Assembly: GCF_000379125.1 (NCBI RefSeq)
Contig: NZ_KB900627.1
Location: 2,312-66,311, forward strand
DNA from: Methylosinus sp. LW4
GTDB taxonomy: Bacteria > Pseudomonadota > Alphaproteobacteria > Rhizobiales > Beijerinckiaceae
DNA length: 64,000 nt
Direction: 5' to 3'
This document shows, piece by piece, positions 47,773 to 57,995 of this stretch (the stretch's first letter is position 1; each line of letters opens with the position of its first letter). The notes beneath the pieces were generated by a model. It saw only the letters and a program-made list of their open reading frames with translations, was not told where the DNA came from and ran no database searches. The translations under genes were made by a program, and so were the position numbers.

Positions 47773-48761
47773 GCGGTCTTCTGCGCTTCGTTGCGCAGCG
47801 GCTTGCGCTTGCGTTCGAAGATCAGTTCTCCGAGCACGGAAACGGCGATCTCGGCGGGGCCGAGCGCGCCTATGTCGAGGCCGACCGGCGCCCTTATGCG
47901 CGCCAGAGCGTCACGCTTCGCGCCTTTGGCGAAAAGCCTCTCGATCCGCCGCGCATGGGTCACGCGCGATCCGAGCGCGCCGAGGTAATAGCAATCCGAG
48001 GCCAGCGCCAGCAGAAGCGCCGAATCGTCGATTTTCGGATCATGGGTCAGCACGACGAGCGCCGTGGAAGCGTCCAGGCCGATCTCCGGCAATGCTTCAT
48101 CCGGCCAGCGCAAATCCAAATGAACGCCGGGGAAGCGATCCGGCGCGGCGTAGGCGTCCCGCGGGTCGACGATGACCGGCTCGATTCCCGTGAGCCGCGC
48201 CATGGGCGCGAGAAATTGCGCGATATGCACCGCCCCGATGACGATGAGGCGCGGCGACGGCTCGCGCCATTCGACGAACCAGCGGCGGCCGTCATGCAAC
48301 GTCACCCCGCGCATGGCGTAGAGCGGATCGTTCATGCCCGGCAGATTCGGATCGCCGCCGTCGAGAGGGATCGCGATCGCATGAGGTCTTCGCGCGGCAG
48401 TCCAGCGATTGGAGATCGCGAGCACATCCGCTGCGGCGGCGCCGACGGCTTGCACCAGCACGGCGATGCGTCCGCCGCAGGAGAGGCCGACGCGCCAAGC
48501 GGTTTCGTCGGCGACGCCGAACTCCAAAATGCGCGGCGTCCCATCCGCTATGACGTCGAGCGCCGCGGAGATGACGTCGCCTTCCACGCAGCCCGCCGAG
48601 ACCGAGCCCCGAAAGCGGCCAGTGTCGTCGACGACGAGATGCGAACCGACCGGCCGCGGAGCGGAGCCGAACGTCTCGATCACCGTCGCGATCGCGACGC
48701 CGCGCCCCTCCCGACGCCAGCGTTCCGCCTCCAGCAATATTTCCGCGTCGTCCGAAGCCAT
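47769..48761 (-). CDS. xdhC: XdhC/CoxF-family molybdoenzyme maturation protein
   Basis: 330 residues from the ATG at 48761, with GAGGGAAG upstream; the in-frame extension to 48875 is unsupported. N-terminal XdhC domain (ETFGSAPRPVGSHLVV; SAGCVEGDVI; CGGRI) and a C-terminal Rossmann-like domain (LIVIGAVHIAQFLAPMA; VVLTHDPKIDDSALLLAL; YYLGALGSRVTHARR). XdhC proteins bind and sulfurate the Mo cofactor before insertion. Cotranslated with the mocA-like gene. Confidence 0.93.
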   Translation of the reverse strand: MASDDAEILLEAERWRREGRGVAIATVIETFGSAPRPVGSHLVVDDTGRFRGSVSAGCVEGDVISAALDVIADGTPRILEFGVADETAWRVGLSCGGRIAVLVQAVGAAAADVLAISNRWTAARRPHAIAIPLDGGDPNLPGMNDPLYAMRGVTLHDGRRWFVEWREPSPRLIVIGAVHIAQFLAPMARLTGIEPVIVDPRDAYAAPDRFPGVHLDLRWPDEALPEIGLDASTALVVLTHDPKIDDSALLLALASDCYYLGALGSRVTHARRIERLFAKGAKRDALARIRAPVGLDIGALGPAEIAVSVLGELIFERKRKPLRNEAQKTA

Positions 48762-49102
48762 TCCCGCTTCCCTCGAAAGCCCGGCGGGCGGGCGCCGATC
48801 TCCGACATTATATGCCATATTTGTCGCCGGACGTGTCGGAGTTGCGCCATCTTTGCGGCGCCATACGATCCGCATCGTCGACTCGAGATTTCCAGGCGAC
48901 CAATGTCACGAGCAAATACGGAACTGCCGTCGGGAGAGACATCGTTTTCGTCACAGTTCCGCTATTGTATGTTTGAGGCGGGCTGGAATTTATTTTTCGA
49001 TGCGATAGCATGACCGCCCTTCGGTTCGCTTTCGACAGCGCCTCATAGCCACGCATAGTCCTCGAGACGAGCGACCGTGTCGCCAATTCAAAAGGAGCCA
49101 TC
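48762..49102. other. Divergent intergenic region, no gene seen
   Basis: No supported coding sequence. An AT-rich stretch at about 48808-48830 and another near 48955-49000 are candidate promoter zones for the xdhC-like and aldo/keto reductase genes. Confidence 0.45.
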
Positions 49103-50140
49103 ATGGAAGTTCGACGTCTCGGCGCGTCCGGCCTGCGGGTCCCGGCGCTCTCTTTTGGCACCGCGACATTTGGCGGCGCCGGCGATTTTTTCAAAGCCTG
49201 GGGCTCCACCGACTCTGCCGGCGCCGCGCGTCTCGTCGATATCTGTCTGGACCACGGCGTCGCAATGTTCGACAGCGCCGATGTCTATTCGGATGGTTTG
49301 GCGGAGGAGATCCTCGGCCAGGCGATCGTCGGCAAGCGTAACCGCGTGCTGATCTCGACCAAAGTGACCTTCCCGACCGGCGAGGGAGCCAATGACTTCG
49401 GCTCTTCGCGCATCCACCTCATAGAGGCCGTGGACGCCGCGCTCCGGCGCCTTGCCGTCGACCGCATCGATCTGCTCCAATTGCATGGACAGGACTACAA
49501 CACGCCGGTGGAAGAGACGCTCGCCACCTTGGATCAGCTCGTTCGCGACGGAAAGGTCCGATATGTCGGTGCGTCCAATTTCTCTGGCTGGCACCTAATG
49601 AAGTCTCTCGCGGTCGCCGATCGCTACGGCTATCCGCGGCATGTCGCGCATCAGGTTTATTATTCTCTCCTCAATCGCGATTATGAATGGGATTTGCTGG
49701 ATCTCGGTCGTGACCAAGGCGTCGGCGCCGTCGTCTGGAGCCCGCTCGGATGGGGAAAGCTGACCGGCAAGATCCGCCGCGGTCAGCCCGCCAAGCCCGG
49801 CACACGCGCTCACGACATAGCGGACACTGGTCCCCATTTCGATGAGGAACGCCTGTTTCGAATCGTCGACGCGTTGGAGAGGGTCGCGCAGGAGACCGGC
49901 AAGACGATCCCGCAGATCGCCTTGAACTGGTTGCTCCAGCGCGACACGGTCGCCAATGTCATCATCGGCGCACGCAATGAGGAGCAGCTCATCGAAAATG
50001 TCGGCGCGGTGGGCTGGCGGCTGAATGAAGCGCAAATTGCGGCTCTCGACGCCGCAAGCGATCAGCCGCCTGTCTATCCCGCTTGGCATCAGCGGGGGTT
50101 CCCTATGCTGCACGAATCCGGCGGCGCCTCGCGAGGCTGA
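49103..50140 (+). CDS. Aldo/keto reductase
   Basis: 345 residues from the ATG at 49103 with AAAAGGAG upstream. NADPH-dependent (alpha/beta)8 barrel with the catalytic tetrad visible: Asp/Tyr in FDSADVYSDG, Lys in ISTKVTFP, His in LLQLHGQD. Further family blocks are VRYVGASNFSGW and NVIIGARNEEQLIENVGAVGW. It reduces carbonyl compounds to alcohols; the physiological substrate is unknown. It stands alone, convergent with purC. Confidence 0.93.
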   Translation: MEVRRLGASGLRVPALSFGTATFGGAGDFFKAWGSTDSAGAARLVDICLDHGVAMFDSADVYSDGLAEEILGQAIVGKRNRVLISTKVTFPTGEGANDFGSSRIHLIEAVDAALRRLAVDRIDLLQLHGQDYNTPVEETLATLDQLVRDGKVRYVGASNFSGWHLMKSLAVADRYGYPRHVAHQVYYSLLNRDYEWDLLDLGRDQGVGAVVWSPLGWGKLTGKIRRGQPAKPGTRAHDIADTGPHFDEERLFRIVDALERVAQETGKTIPQIALNWLLQRDTVANVIIGARNEEQLIENVGAVGWRLNEAQIAALDAASDQPPVYPAWHQRGFPMLHESGGASRG

Positions 50141-50250
50141 TGAACGTGTTCGCCGTAACGAGACGGCTCCGCGACGCGGTCGGGTCGGCTGCTCGCGTGA
50201 GCCTTCCGATATTTCGCCGCGTAGTCTGCCTTGGATCGTCGAGGAAACGA

Positions 50251-51237
50251 TCAGATCTCATGGAATGTCCTCAAAGCCGCCATTACGCGCTCGTGTATCG
50301 GCTGCGTGGGCTCGGGCGGCTCGAACGCGCGTCCGGTAATCCGCTGGTGAGCATCGACATAGGTCAGCGCGGTTTTCCAGATCAGCTCTGAGGGTATTGC
50401 AGGGACATCATCCTTGTACGGATCGCATCGCGCGGCGACCCAGCTCCGAATTACGTCCTTGTCGAAGCTTTCCGGCGACTGGCCGGCGGCAAGACGCTGC
50501 GGATAGGTGGCTGCCTGCCAGTAGCGGCTGGAGTCGGGGGTGTGGATTTCGTCGGCGATGCGTAAGGTTCCCCTGGAATCGACGCCGAACTCGTATTTTG
50601 TGTCGGCGAGGATCAGGCCGCGCTCGGCGGCCAACCGTTGGCCACGCGCAAACAGAGCGAGAGCGACTTCACTCATCTGCCGCCACTGGGCTTCGGTCAG
50701 CAGCCGGCGCGCGAGGATTTCGTCTGCCGTAAGAGGCTCGTCATGAGCGCCGTCGATTGCCTTGCTCGTTGGCGTGATGATCGGCGTCTCGAGCGCCTGA
50801 TTGTCGACGAGGCCGTCCGGCAGCCGCTGCCCGTACATCTGGCGGCGACCGGCCCGATACATTGTCAGGATCGAGGTGCTTGTCGTGCCCGCCAAGTAGC
50901 CGCGCACGACGATCTCCACCGGGAGAATCTCGAGCCGATGGCCGACGATGATGTTCGGGTCGGGGTAGTCCAGTATATGGTTTGGGCAGATGTCGGCGGT
51001 CTGCTCGAAGGCCCAGCGGGCGACGCCATTCAGCACCTGTCCCTTGAACGGGATGTGGCACAGCACCCGGTCGAAGGCCGACAGGCGGTCGGAGGTAACG
51101 AGGATGCGCCGCCCGTCCGGCAGGTCGTAATTGTCGCGCACCTTGCCGCGATAGAGGCCGGGCAGGCCAGGGTCGATCGCATTCTGCAGCACCTGATGGG
51201 CGCTGGCTTTCAGTTTGGTTTCGTCGATAACTGACAT
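50251..51237 (-). CDS. purC: Phosphoribosylaminoimidazole-succinocarboxamide synthase
   Basis: 328 residues from the ATG at 51237, with GGAG upstream; the frame to 51372 has no support. SAICAR synthetase signatures: [28 protein letters not shown] split across the ATP site, [22 protein letters not shown] and [16 protein letters not shown]. It condenses CAIR with aspartate in purine synthesis. This is the longer SAICAR synthetase form (about 300 residues or more). No other purine gene is nearby, so on a plasmid this would be an extra copy or a relocated housekeeping gene. Confidence 0.94.
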   Translation of the reverse strand: MSVIDETKLKASAHQVLQNAIDPGLPGLYRGKVRDNYDLPDGRRILVTSDRLSAFDRVLCHIPFKGQVLNGVARWAFEQTADICPNHILDYPDPNIIVGHRLEILPVEIVVRGYLAGTTSTSILTMYRAGRRQMYGQRLPDGLVDNQALETPIITPTSKAIDGAHDEPLTADEILARRLLTEAQWRQMSEVALALFARGQRLAAERGLILADTKYEFGVDSRGTLRIADEIHTPDSSRYWQAATYPQRLAAGQSPESFDKDVIRSWVAARCDPYKDDVPAIPSELIWKTALTYVDAHQRITGRAFEPPEPTQPIHERVMAALRTFHEI

Positions 51238-51532
51238 TCTCGTCTCCGAGGAGGTCACGATCCTTGTCCACGATGACCATACGTCACATGAATTCGGCTT
51301 CTGAATGTGCTCGATAAGCGGATCGCGCGACCTGGTTTCTGCATCGGATCCGAAGAGATTTCGGATATTCATCGCTTCCTTGTAACGCTCTCGGGAGCAT
51401 TCGAGAAGGACCCGAAGCGGTCGCCGATGTTTCCCGAAAACGGCGCTTCATCCCGCGGCCATCAGCGATGCAGAGCAGTATCGCCGAGGACATGTTGGAC
51501 ACGTTCCGTTGTGGAAGGCAGAGCCCACAATC

Positions 51533-53050
51533 TCATGCCGCATCTTCGACGCCTCTCTTCCGCTCGAAGGTGATGAAGCTGAGCGCCGCGAGCACCCAGA
51601 CGCCGATGGCGCCGTAGAGCATGACGTCTCCGAAGCCGCCGGCCAGCGCGGCAGGACCGATCACCTTTGACGCTCCCATGGCGGACTGATCGATGGCCGA
51701 GACATTTCCGGCGACGATCTGCTCGGCGACGCGTCGAAGCTGCGCTGCATCGAATGCTCCAGACGCTGCGCTCAGCCGCTTCTGAACGCCCTCCAGCAAG
51801 ACGAAGCCCATCAGCGCGATATTGATGGCGAGGGAGATCATCCGGGCGCTCATATCGATGCCGGACGCCATGCCGGCTCTGTCGCTCGATACGGATCCGG
51901 TCGTGGTGTTGGTGACCGGCGTGTTGGTGGCTCCGAGGCCGATCCCGGCCAGCAACGCGCCGATCAACGTCGTCGTCAAGGCCGGCGAACCGCCGCTTGT
52001 TCCAGTCTTCATGATGAAAAAGCCGAAGCCTATCACGAACAGTCCCGTCGGGATGACGACGCCAGCGCCAAGGCGCAGCGAAAGGCGTTCGGCGAAGGGC
52101 GGGACAACGAGCGTCGGCAAGGTGTAGGCGAGAAGCGCCAGACCTGCCGTTAGTCCATCGAGCCCGAGTCCTGCCTGAAACCAGATCGGCAGATAGATCA
52201 TGAAAGGCCAGAAGCTGAAATTCATGCCTATCGAGCCGAACAGCGCTCCAGAAAAGGGCCGAATTCGGAACACCGAGAAATCGAACATCGGATGCAGCGC
52301 GATCTGCTCGACTATGATGAAGGCGATGAGGCTGAGAGCCGCTGTGGCGACGATCGCCAGCGCGAGCGGACTGGCGAGGCCGAGTTCGCTGCCCTGGGTG
52401 ATGACGTAAGCGACGCAAAAGACGGCCAGTGACAAGGTCGCGACGCCGGCGAGATCCAGCCGCCGGGCCTTCGGGTCTTTCGATTCCCGGACAGCGCGCC
52501 AAGCCAGAACGACCGTCGGCGCTGCGATGAAACCGTGGATCAGAAACACCCAGGCCCAGCCCATGAGGGCGGCGATGCCGGCGCCGATCGCCGGGCCGAA
52601 GCCGAGGCCAAACCCAGTAACAATGCCCCACCAGCCGAATGCCCGGGCTCGATCGGCAGCGGTGCTGAACTGATGTGAGAGCACTGCGATCCCACAAATC
52701 AGCATGGCGCCGCCGCTCGCGCCTTGGAGCGCTCGCCCGACGATGAGGATCGTCATGTCGGGGGCGAGGCCGCATAGGAGGGACGCGCCGCCGAACGCAA
52801 CGATGGCGACGATGAGGAGACGCTTGCGCCCGAAGCGATCCGCCAAAGCGCCGGCCGCCATCAGGACCGTCGCCACGGCGATGGTGTAGGCGTTCATGGT
52901 CCATTGGAGCTGCTGGAAATCGGCGTGAAGGACTTCCTCCAGCGTCGGCAGGATCGCCGGCACGCTCGATATTTCGAAGCCGAACATCGAAGCCGATAGG
53001 CAAATGGCGGCCAAGGCGAGGTTGTCTTGCCGCGAGGAAGCAAAGGACAT
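51533..53050 (-). CDS. MFS exporter, DHA2 (14-helix) family
   Basis: 505 residues from the ATG at 53050, with AAAGG upstream. About 14 membrane helices. Motif A appears as LADRFGRKRLLI, and motif C-like GxxxGPxxGG as GLGFGPAIGAG. Proton-driven export of drugs or metabolites is typical. A LysR-family gene starts divergently 179 bp away and probably controls it. A role in metallophore export is possible but not indicated by position. Confidence 0.93.
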   Translation of the reverse strand: MSFASSRQDNLALAAICLSASMFGFEISSVPAILPTLEEVLHADFQQLQWTMNAYTIAVATVLMAAGALADRFGRKRLLIVAIVAFGGASLLCGLAPDMTILIVGRALQGASGGAMLICGIAVLSHQFSTAADRARAFGWWGIVTGFGLGFGPAIGAGIAALMGWAWVFLIHGFIAAPTVVLAWRAVRESKDPKARRLDLAGVATLSLAVFCVAYVITQGSELGLASPLALAIVATAALSLIAFIIVEQIALHPMFDFSVFRIRPFSGALFGSIGMNFSFWPFMIYLPIWFQAGLGLDGLTAGLALLAYTLPTLVVPPFAERLSLRLGAGVVIPTGLFVIGFGFFIMKTGTSGGSPALTTTLIGALLAGIGLGATNTPVTNTTTGSVSSDRAGMASGIDMSARMISLAINIALMGFVLLEGVQKRLSAASGAFDAAQLRRVAEQIVAGNVSAIDQSAMGASKVIGPAALAGGFGDVMLYGAIGVWVLAALSFITFERKRGVEDAA

Positions 53051-53229
53051 GATCAGACCTTTCAGCGCCGAGATTCTCGGCGTCTCGTGAGCCGCCGCTC
53101 ACTCACAATGGCCAAGGCCGTGGTGATGCGGCAGTCTCGCGTGCGACGGTTGTCGATGGAGCTGATGGTAGGCGAAACTCGATGATGCAAAAATGATATG
53201 ATGTGCTATTTCAGAGACAACAAATCTGG

Positions 53230-54099
53230 ATGGTCGAAATGGCGTCCCTCGATGTCGAGTCGGTTCAGGCTTTCGTGGCCATCGCCGATCTGCAAAGTTT
53301 CACGCGAGCAGCCGAGGCCCTCGGCACCACACAAGGCGCGATCAGCGTCAAGCTGCGGCGCCTGGAAGAGCGGATCGGCCAACGGCTGATCGAGCGCACG
53401 CCGCGCCACGTCCGGCTCTCGGCTCACGGCGCCGTCTTTCTCGACCGTGCTCGCGCCTTTCTCGTCGCGCACGAAGCCGCGCTGTCGGCTCTCGCTTCCA
53501 CGACCCTGCGCCGCTTCGGGCTCGGCATTGCCGCCCATGTGGCCGGACCGGAGCTTCCGACTCTTCTGGCGCAACTCAACGCACATGATCCGGGTCTGCG
53601 CATCGAAGTCCGTCTCGAAAATTCGCGCGCTCTGCTCGACGCTTTCGATCGCGGAGAACTGGACGCCTGCATCATTCGGCGCGAGGACGACAGACGCGAT
53701 GGCGAGGTCCTCGGCCCCGAACATTTCGGATGGTTCGCCGCGCCGAATTTCGAGCATCGGCAGGGCGAGCCTTTGCGGCTGGCCGCCCTGTCTCCATCCT
53801 GTGGAGTGCGCGACGTCGCGACCCGCGCCCTCGACGAGGCGGGCGTCGCTTGGACGGAAGTGTTTCTCGGCGGCGGCTCGTCGGCGGTGGCGGCCGCGGT
53901 TTCCGCCGGGCTCGCCCTGGCCATCTTTTCCTGTCGCCTCGCTCCCCCCGGCGCCATCGAAATCGGCGAGCGCTTGGGGTTGCCGCGCCTGCCCTCGTCC
54001 GAGATCGTGTTGCACTCGACGCTCACCGATCCCAAATCGCGCGCCGCATTGCGCACACTCGCCGCCGCGTTCCGTGAGCATCGCGCGACGGCCAGATAG
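53230..54099 (+). CDS. LysR-family transcriptional regulator
   Basis: 289 residues from the ATG at 53230; ATG at 53203 or 53239 are alternatives and no strong ribosome site decides. The N-terminal winged HTH (VESVQAFVAIADLQSFTRAAEALGTTQGAISVKLRRLEE) is followed by a type-2 periplasmic-binding-fold effector domain. It is divergent from the MFS gene, the usual arrangement for a LysR regulator and its target. The inducer is unknown. Confidence 0.93.
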   Translation: MVEMASLDVESVQAFVAIADLQSFTRAAEALGTTQGAISVKLRRLEERIGQRLIERTPRHVRLSAHGAVFLDRARAFLVAHEAALSALASTTLRRFGLGIAAHVAGPELPTLLAQLNAHDPGLRIEVRLENSRALLDAFDRGELDACIIRREDDRRDGEVLGPEHFGWFAAPNFEHRQGEPLRLAALSPSCGVRDVATRALDEAGVAWTEVFLGGGSSAVAAAVSAGLALAIFSCRLAPPGAIEIGERLGLPRLPSSEIVLHSTLTDPKSRAALRTLAAAFREHRATAR

Positions 54100-54212
54100 C
54101 CGGCGCGAGAAAAGCTCGTGCTCGGGCCGGAAAACAGCAGTGTAGGAACGTTCCGGCAGACGTGGCGACTTCGAAATGGCTCGAGGTGGATTCGACAACC
54201 GCTCCCGCCAAC

Positions 54213-55733
54213 CTACGCGGAAATTTCCGGGCCAGGCGGGCCGCCATCGTCGCATTGCATTTTCGATGCGACGCCCTCGAGGATTTTCGCGATTTGAATG
54301 ACGCCCTCCTCCATCGCCGCGCTGTCAAAGGCCGCGAATCCCATGACCAGACCGCTCGGGCCCGCGACTGATTGCCGGTAATCCGAAATCGGCCGCGTCT
54401 CTATCCCACCTTGCGCGAGGGCTGCGGCGATGCGGCGATCGTCCACGCGGAACTGCAGCAGGGCGGCGGCGTCGAGCCCGGTCGCAATCTGTGGCATGGC
54501 GAGGAGGCCGGATAGACGCGAGCTAGCCAGATGCTCCATCGTCGCCGCGCGTTCGGCATAGAGCGATCGCATCTCCCGGATATGGCGCGCCAGATGCCCG
54601 TCCGCGATGAATTCGTGCAACAGGAGCTGCGGCAATAGCGACGCGTGACGACTGCACAAGGACAGCGCGGTCGTGAATGCTTCGACCAGCCTATCGGGAA
54701 CGATCAGATAAGCGAGCCGCAACGAAGGAAACAGCAGCTTGCTGAAGGTTCCCGCATAGATCACGCGATCGTCGTCGTCCAGGCTCTTGAGCGGAGCGAG
54801 CGGGAGACTGCCGTAGCGAAACTCTCCATCGTAATCGTCTTCGATCACGACCGCTTTGGCCGCTCGGGCCCAGCGAAGCAGCTCGAGGCGTCGGTGGAGC
54901 GCCATCGGCATGCCGAGAGGCGTGTGATGCGCGGGCGTCACATAGACGAGGCGAGCGTGCGGCGCGGCGCGCACCGCGTTCGCGACATCTAACCCGTCAC
55001 TGTCGACGGGCACGCCGACGATGTCGGCGCCCGCAGCGGCGAAGATGCGGCGTGCGCCCATATAGCCCGGATCTTCGATCCAGACTTCGTCGCCGGGATC
55101 GAGCAGCAGCCGCGCGCAAAGATCGAACCCTTGCTGCGCGCTCGCGAGAATCACCACGTGCTCGGAACGGCAGGTAACGCCCATGGAGCGCCGCAAATGA
55201 TCAGCGATAGCTCGACGAAGCGGCGCGTATCCCGCCGGGTCGCAGCTCAGCAGGTGCGCGCGCTGAAGCAAACCAGCTCTGCGCGCCGCAATTCGGTTCC
55301 AAATCCTCAAGGGAAACGCGGCGACGTCGGGCTGGTTCGGACGGAACGGGCGCGGAGGGAACGGCAGCTCACGCAGCGGAAAAGGCGACTGCGCAAGAAG
55401 CTCGCCGCGCCGTGACAGAATGCCCGCGCTCGCTTCCTTCTTCCTCATTGGAGCCGAGCGGGAGCTCACGGGAAGCGCCTCCGCCACGAAGGTCCCTTTG
55501 CCGACTTTGCCGACCAAATAACCTTCGGCGGCGAGCTGCGCGAAAGCATTGAGAACGACGCCGCGCGAAACATGATGCTGGCGTGCGAATTCGCGGCTTG
55601 CGGGTAGTCTGGTTCCGGGGGAAAGCCGTCCGCTCAGGATCGCGTCGCGAATTTCTCCATAGAGCCAGCGCAGAAGCGGCGTCCCTGCCGATGCTGGCGC
55701 GATAGCAAATTCGGTCTCTTCGGCCCGGCGCAC
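54213..55733 (-). CDS. MocR/PdxR-type GntR-aminotransferase regulator
   Basis: 506 residues from a GTG at 55733, which has AGGAG 6 nt upstream. GntR winged HTH (about 20-85: RLPASREFARQHHVSRGVV) fused to a class-I aminotransferase-like domain with EDDYDGEFRY and the PLP lysine in YAGTFSKLLFPSLR. MocR regulators sense PLP or amino-compound aldimines and control transport or metabolic genes. It is divergent (173 bp) from the membrane-protein gene at 55907, its most likely target. Confidence 0.93.
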   Translation of the reverse strand: MRRAEETEFAIAPASAGTPLLRWLYGEIRDAILSGRLSPGTRLPASREFARQHHVSRGVVLNAFAQLAAEGYLVGKVGKGTFVAEALPVSSRSAPMRKKEASAGILSRRGELLAQSPFPLRELPFPPRPFRPNQPDVAAFPLRIWNRIAARRAGLLQRAHLLSCDPAGYAPLRRAIADHLRRSMGVTCRSEHVVILASAQQGFDLCARLLLDPGDEVWIEDPGYMGARRIFAAAGADIVGVPVDSDGLDVANAVRAAPHARLVYVTPAHHTPLGMPMALHRRLELLRWARAAKAVVIEDDYDGEFRYGSLPLAPLKSLDDDDRVIYAGTFSKLLFPSLRLAYLIVPDRLVEAFTTALSLCSRHASLLPQLLLHEFIADGHLARHIREMRSLYAERAATMEHLASSRLSGLLAMPQIATGLDAAALLQFRVDDRRIAAALAQGGIETRPISDYRQSVAGPSGLVMGFAAFDSAAMEEGVIQIAKILEGVASKMQCDDGGPPGPEISA

Positions 55734-55906
55734 GGCGAGCTCCTAAATTGGCCCTGTATTTATGTTCTAAATGGCGCTTTACGCAAGGCCATTGTCCAGA
55801 TCAGTTTGCGAGGAGCCGCGTCGACGTCAGGCCTCGACGTCGAGGCGCAAAGACATCGGCTTGTTTCGTCCTGGCGATCCAAGACCGGCTTGGACGGAGG
55901 AAAACG

Positions 55907-56989
55907 ATGCATGAATCGACGACGAGTCCGCCTTACATTCTTCCGTCGCGGCGACTCGCGAGGCGCGTGGACGATATTCCTGCGGCGCGCTTCGCAGGTC
56001 CCGCCGCGGCCCTTCTCTACCCCTTCTGGCTCGACGGCTTTCACTTTTGCGTCGAGCGCATAGGGGCCGCTCGGGGGCTCTATGCCGCCCTCCTGCTTTT
56101 GTCGGCTTGCGCGCTGTTGGTGCTCGCCAACGCAACGCCGGCCGTCGCCGCCATTGCCTTCGCTAGCCTCGCGCGCAAGGATTTGACGACAAGGTCGCAT
56201 CTCCGCGCCGTGCGTGTCGCGCTTCTGGCCGTCGCCGCCGTGCCGATCTATACGTTCGTCGGCGTCATTTTCTACATGGCGGGGCTATCCGGCTCGGACC
56301 GATGGGCAGTCTCGATGCTGTGGACCATCATGATCTTTTTGCTCGCGCTTCCGGGTTCCGAGATTGCATCGTCGCAATCTCGACCTGTCGCCTCATGGTT
56401 CAAGATCCATCGGCTCCTCGGACTGACGATCGCGATTTTCGTGCTTGGTCACGAGGTCAATCATTTATTGGGGCTGGTAGGGCCGGACGCGCATTTGGCC
56501 GCGATGAAGGCGCTGCGTAAGATATATCGCCTTCCTGTCGTCGAACCGGCGATTGCCGGCGCCTTTTTGTCGACGGCGGCGACAGGAGGCTATTTGGCCT
56601 GGCGGGCGAGCGCCAAACGAATGGACGGCTTTCGCGCTTTCCAACTCATGTCCGGCGTGTTCCTGTTCTTTTTCATTATCTCGCATCTCAATGCGGTCTT
56701 CGTGCTCGCGCGGACCTATCTCGGCGTCGACTCGAATTGGGACTTTGCGACTGGAGCTCCTGCGGGGCTCATCCTGGACCCGTGGAACATCCGACTCGTT
56801 CCGCATTATGGATGGGGCGCATTCTTCGCTCTGGGGCATGTGTTCGTCGCGATTCGCTATATGATGCTTCGGCGCGGCGCGTCGAAGGCGAGCGCGGACC
56901 GTGTCGCGGTCTGGGGCGCCGTCGCCAGCGGGGTCGTCGCCATCCTGATCCTTCTCGGGATGTGCGGCGTAAGACCAGGTTTCGTCTGA
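55907..56989 (+). CDS. Polytopic membrane protein of unknown function
   Basis: 360 residues from the ATG at 55907, with GGAGGAAAA upstream; the longer frame from 55748 lacks support. About eight or nine hydrophobic helices. Conserved-looking His residues lie in or beside helices (KIHRLLG, LGHEVNHLLG, ISHLNAVF, LGHVFVAIRYM), a pattern reminiscent of di-heme membrane cytochromes b, but no family was recognised. It is divergent from the MocR regulator. A heme-binding or redox role is only a suggestion. Confidence 0.6.
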   Translation: MHESTTSPPYILPSRRLARRVDDIPAARFAGPAAALLYPFWLDGFHFCVERIGAARGLYAALLLLSACALLVLANATPAVAAIAFASLARKDLTTRSHLRAVRVALLAVAAVPIYTFVGVIFYMAGLSGSDRWAVSMLWTIMIFLLALPGSEIASSQSRPVASWFKIHRLLGLTIAIFVLGHEVNHLLGLVGPDAHLAAMKALRKIYRLPVVEPAIAGAFLSTAATGGYLAWRASAKRMDGFRAFQLMSGVFLFFFIISHLNAVFVLARTYLGVDSNWDFATGAPAGLILDPWNIRLVPHYGWGAFFALGHVFVAIRYMMLRRGASKASADRVAVWGAVASGVVAILILLGMCGVRPGFV

Positions 56990-57085
56990 GCGAAGGGCCC
57001 CCTCCCCCCGACGACGACGTCCCACAAACTCCGCCTGGGATCCGGGAGCGAGCCGCGCCGCCTATGCGCGGATGTTCACGCCGCC

Positions 57086-57113
57086 AAAAACCGCAACCGT
57101 TTCGGCGGTTGCG
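57086..57113 (-). terminator. Intrinsic terminator for the exported-protein gene
   Basis: Stem CGCAACCG/CGGTTGCG with a 6-nt loop; read on the minus strand it is followed by GGTTTTT. It lies 31 bp past the stop of the gene at 57144-57902. Confidence 0.75.
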
Positions 57114-57143
57114 TCAAATCGCGGCGCGTCGCTCAGCTCGGGG

Positions 57144-57902
57144 TCAGAGCCGTTCGCCGATCTCGGGGGCGGCCGCCGGGGCGGCTCCCGACGTGTAGCT
57201 TTCGAGCTCGCTCGCGAATCGTTCTGACCGAACGCCGTTCGAATCGTAATATTCTTCGACGGATTTGACCCAGCGTTTGATGCTGGGGACATACCAGAAC
57301 GCCTTATAGATACGCCCGCTGGCTTTCTTGGCGGGGATCGCGTTCTTCTGCGCGAGCAAGGCGGATTTCTCGCCGCCCTTCACCACGACGGCGTTCGTCA
57401 CGACGCGCGGGACGAGCTCGGCGGTCCAAGACCCGTTCACTTCGATCTTGAGCGCGCGGAACTCCCCGGCCGGAACGGCGACGGACTCCCAGCCGATCAC
57501 GCGCGACGGCGAGACGAAATGCTCGCTGCGATGCAGAGGATTGGGGTTCTCCTCCGTATATTCGACACGCCAAGTCTTCCCCACGGAGAGCGGGAAGGAC
57601 AATGGCTGATTGACGACTTTTTCTTCCCCGTTCACGCTTCGCAGGCGGCTCCAGTCGAAACCGAAGATTTGCTCTTTCGCCGGCAGCGACGAGCCGATCT
57701 CCCGGGTTCTCACGAGCAGGCTGTCGCCATTGACGCGCACGACGGCGATCTCATCTCGCCGCTCGCGGGCGGTTCCGCCCTTCTCGACCATGATATGGTA
57801 GGTCCAGGCTTCCTGCGTCGAAAGCTTCGGCCGATCCAATTCGCCCGCATGAGCGAAGGACGCACCTCCGAAAATGACCAAAAGAATGCTTTTTGTCCGC
57901 AT
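57144..57902 (-). CDS. Exported protein of unknown function
   Basis: 252 residues. Signal peptide (1-20, ending FAHAG). The mature part is predicted beta-rich, with paired strands such as FPLSVGKTWRVEYTEENP and VAVPAGEFRALKIEV, like periplasmic DUF3108/LolA-type sandwich proteins, but I cannot assign a family. Low-complexity Ala/Pro tail. It is followed by an intrinsic terminator and preceded by a methyltransferase gene in the same direction. Confidence 0.65.
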   Translation of the reverse strand: MRTKSILLVIFGGASFAHAGELDRPKLSTQEAWTYHIMVEKGGTARERRDEIAVVRVNGDSLLVRTREIGSSLPAKEQIFGFDWSRLRSVNGEEKVVNQPLSFPLSVGKTWRVEYTEENPNPLHRSEHFVSPSRVIGWESVAVPAGEFRALKIEVNGSWTAELVPRVVTNAVVVKGGEKSALLAQKNAIPAKKASGRIYKAFWYVPSIKRWVKSVEEYYDSNGVRSERFASELESYTSGAAPAAAPEIGERL

Positions 57903-57995
57903 CGCCGCGCACAGAGCCGAGTTGGAAGTCGAATGGTCGGATTCTAGACCGATCCCTCCGCCTGAACAAGCTCATGCGATCACGATTGACGGCGG

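Noticed and set aside
51462..53102. 546-aa open frame antiparallel to nothing else, overlapping the MFS gene on the same strand
   Set aside because: Arg/His-rich shadow frame with no membrane helices or family motifs; the 51533-53050 frame encodes a clear MFS protein.
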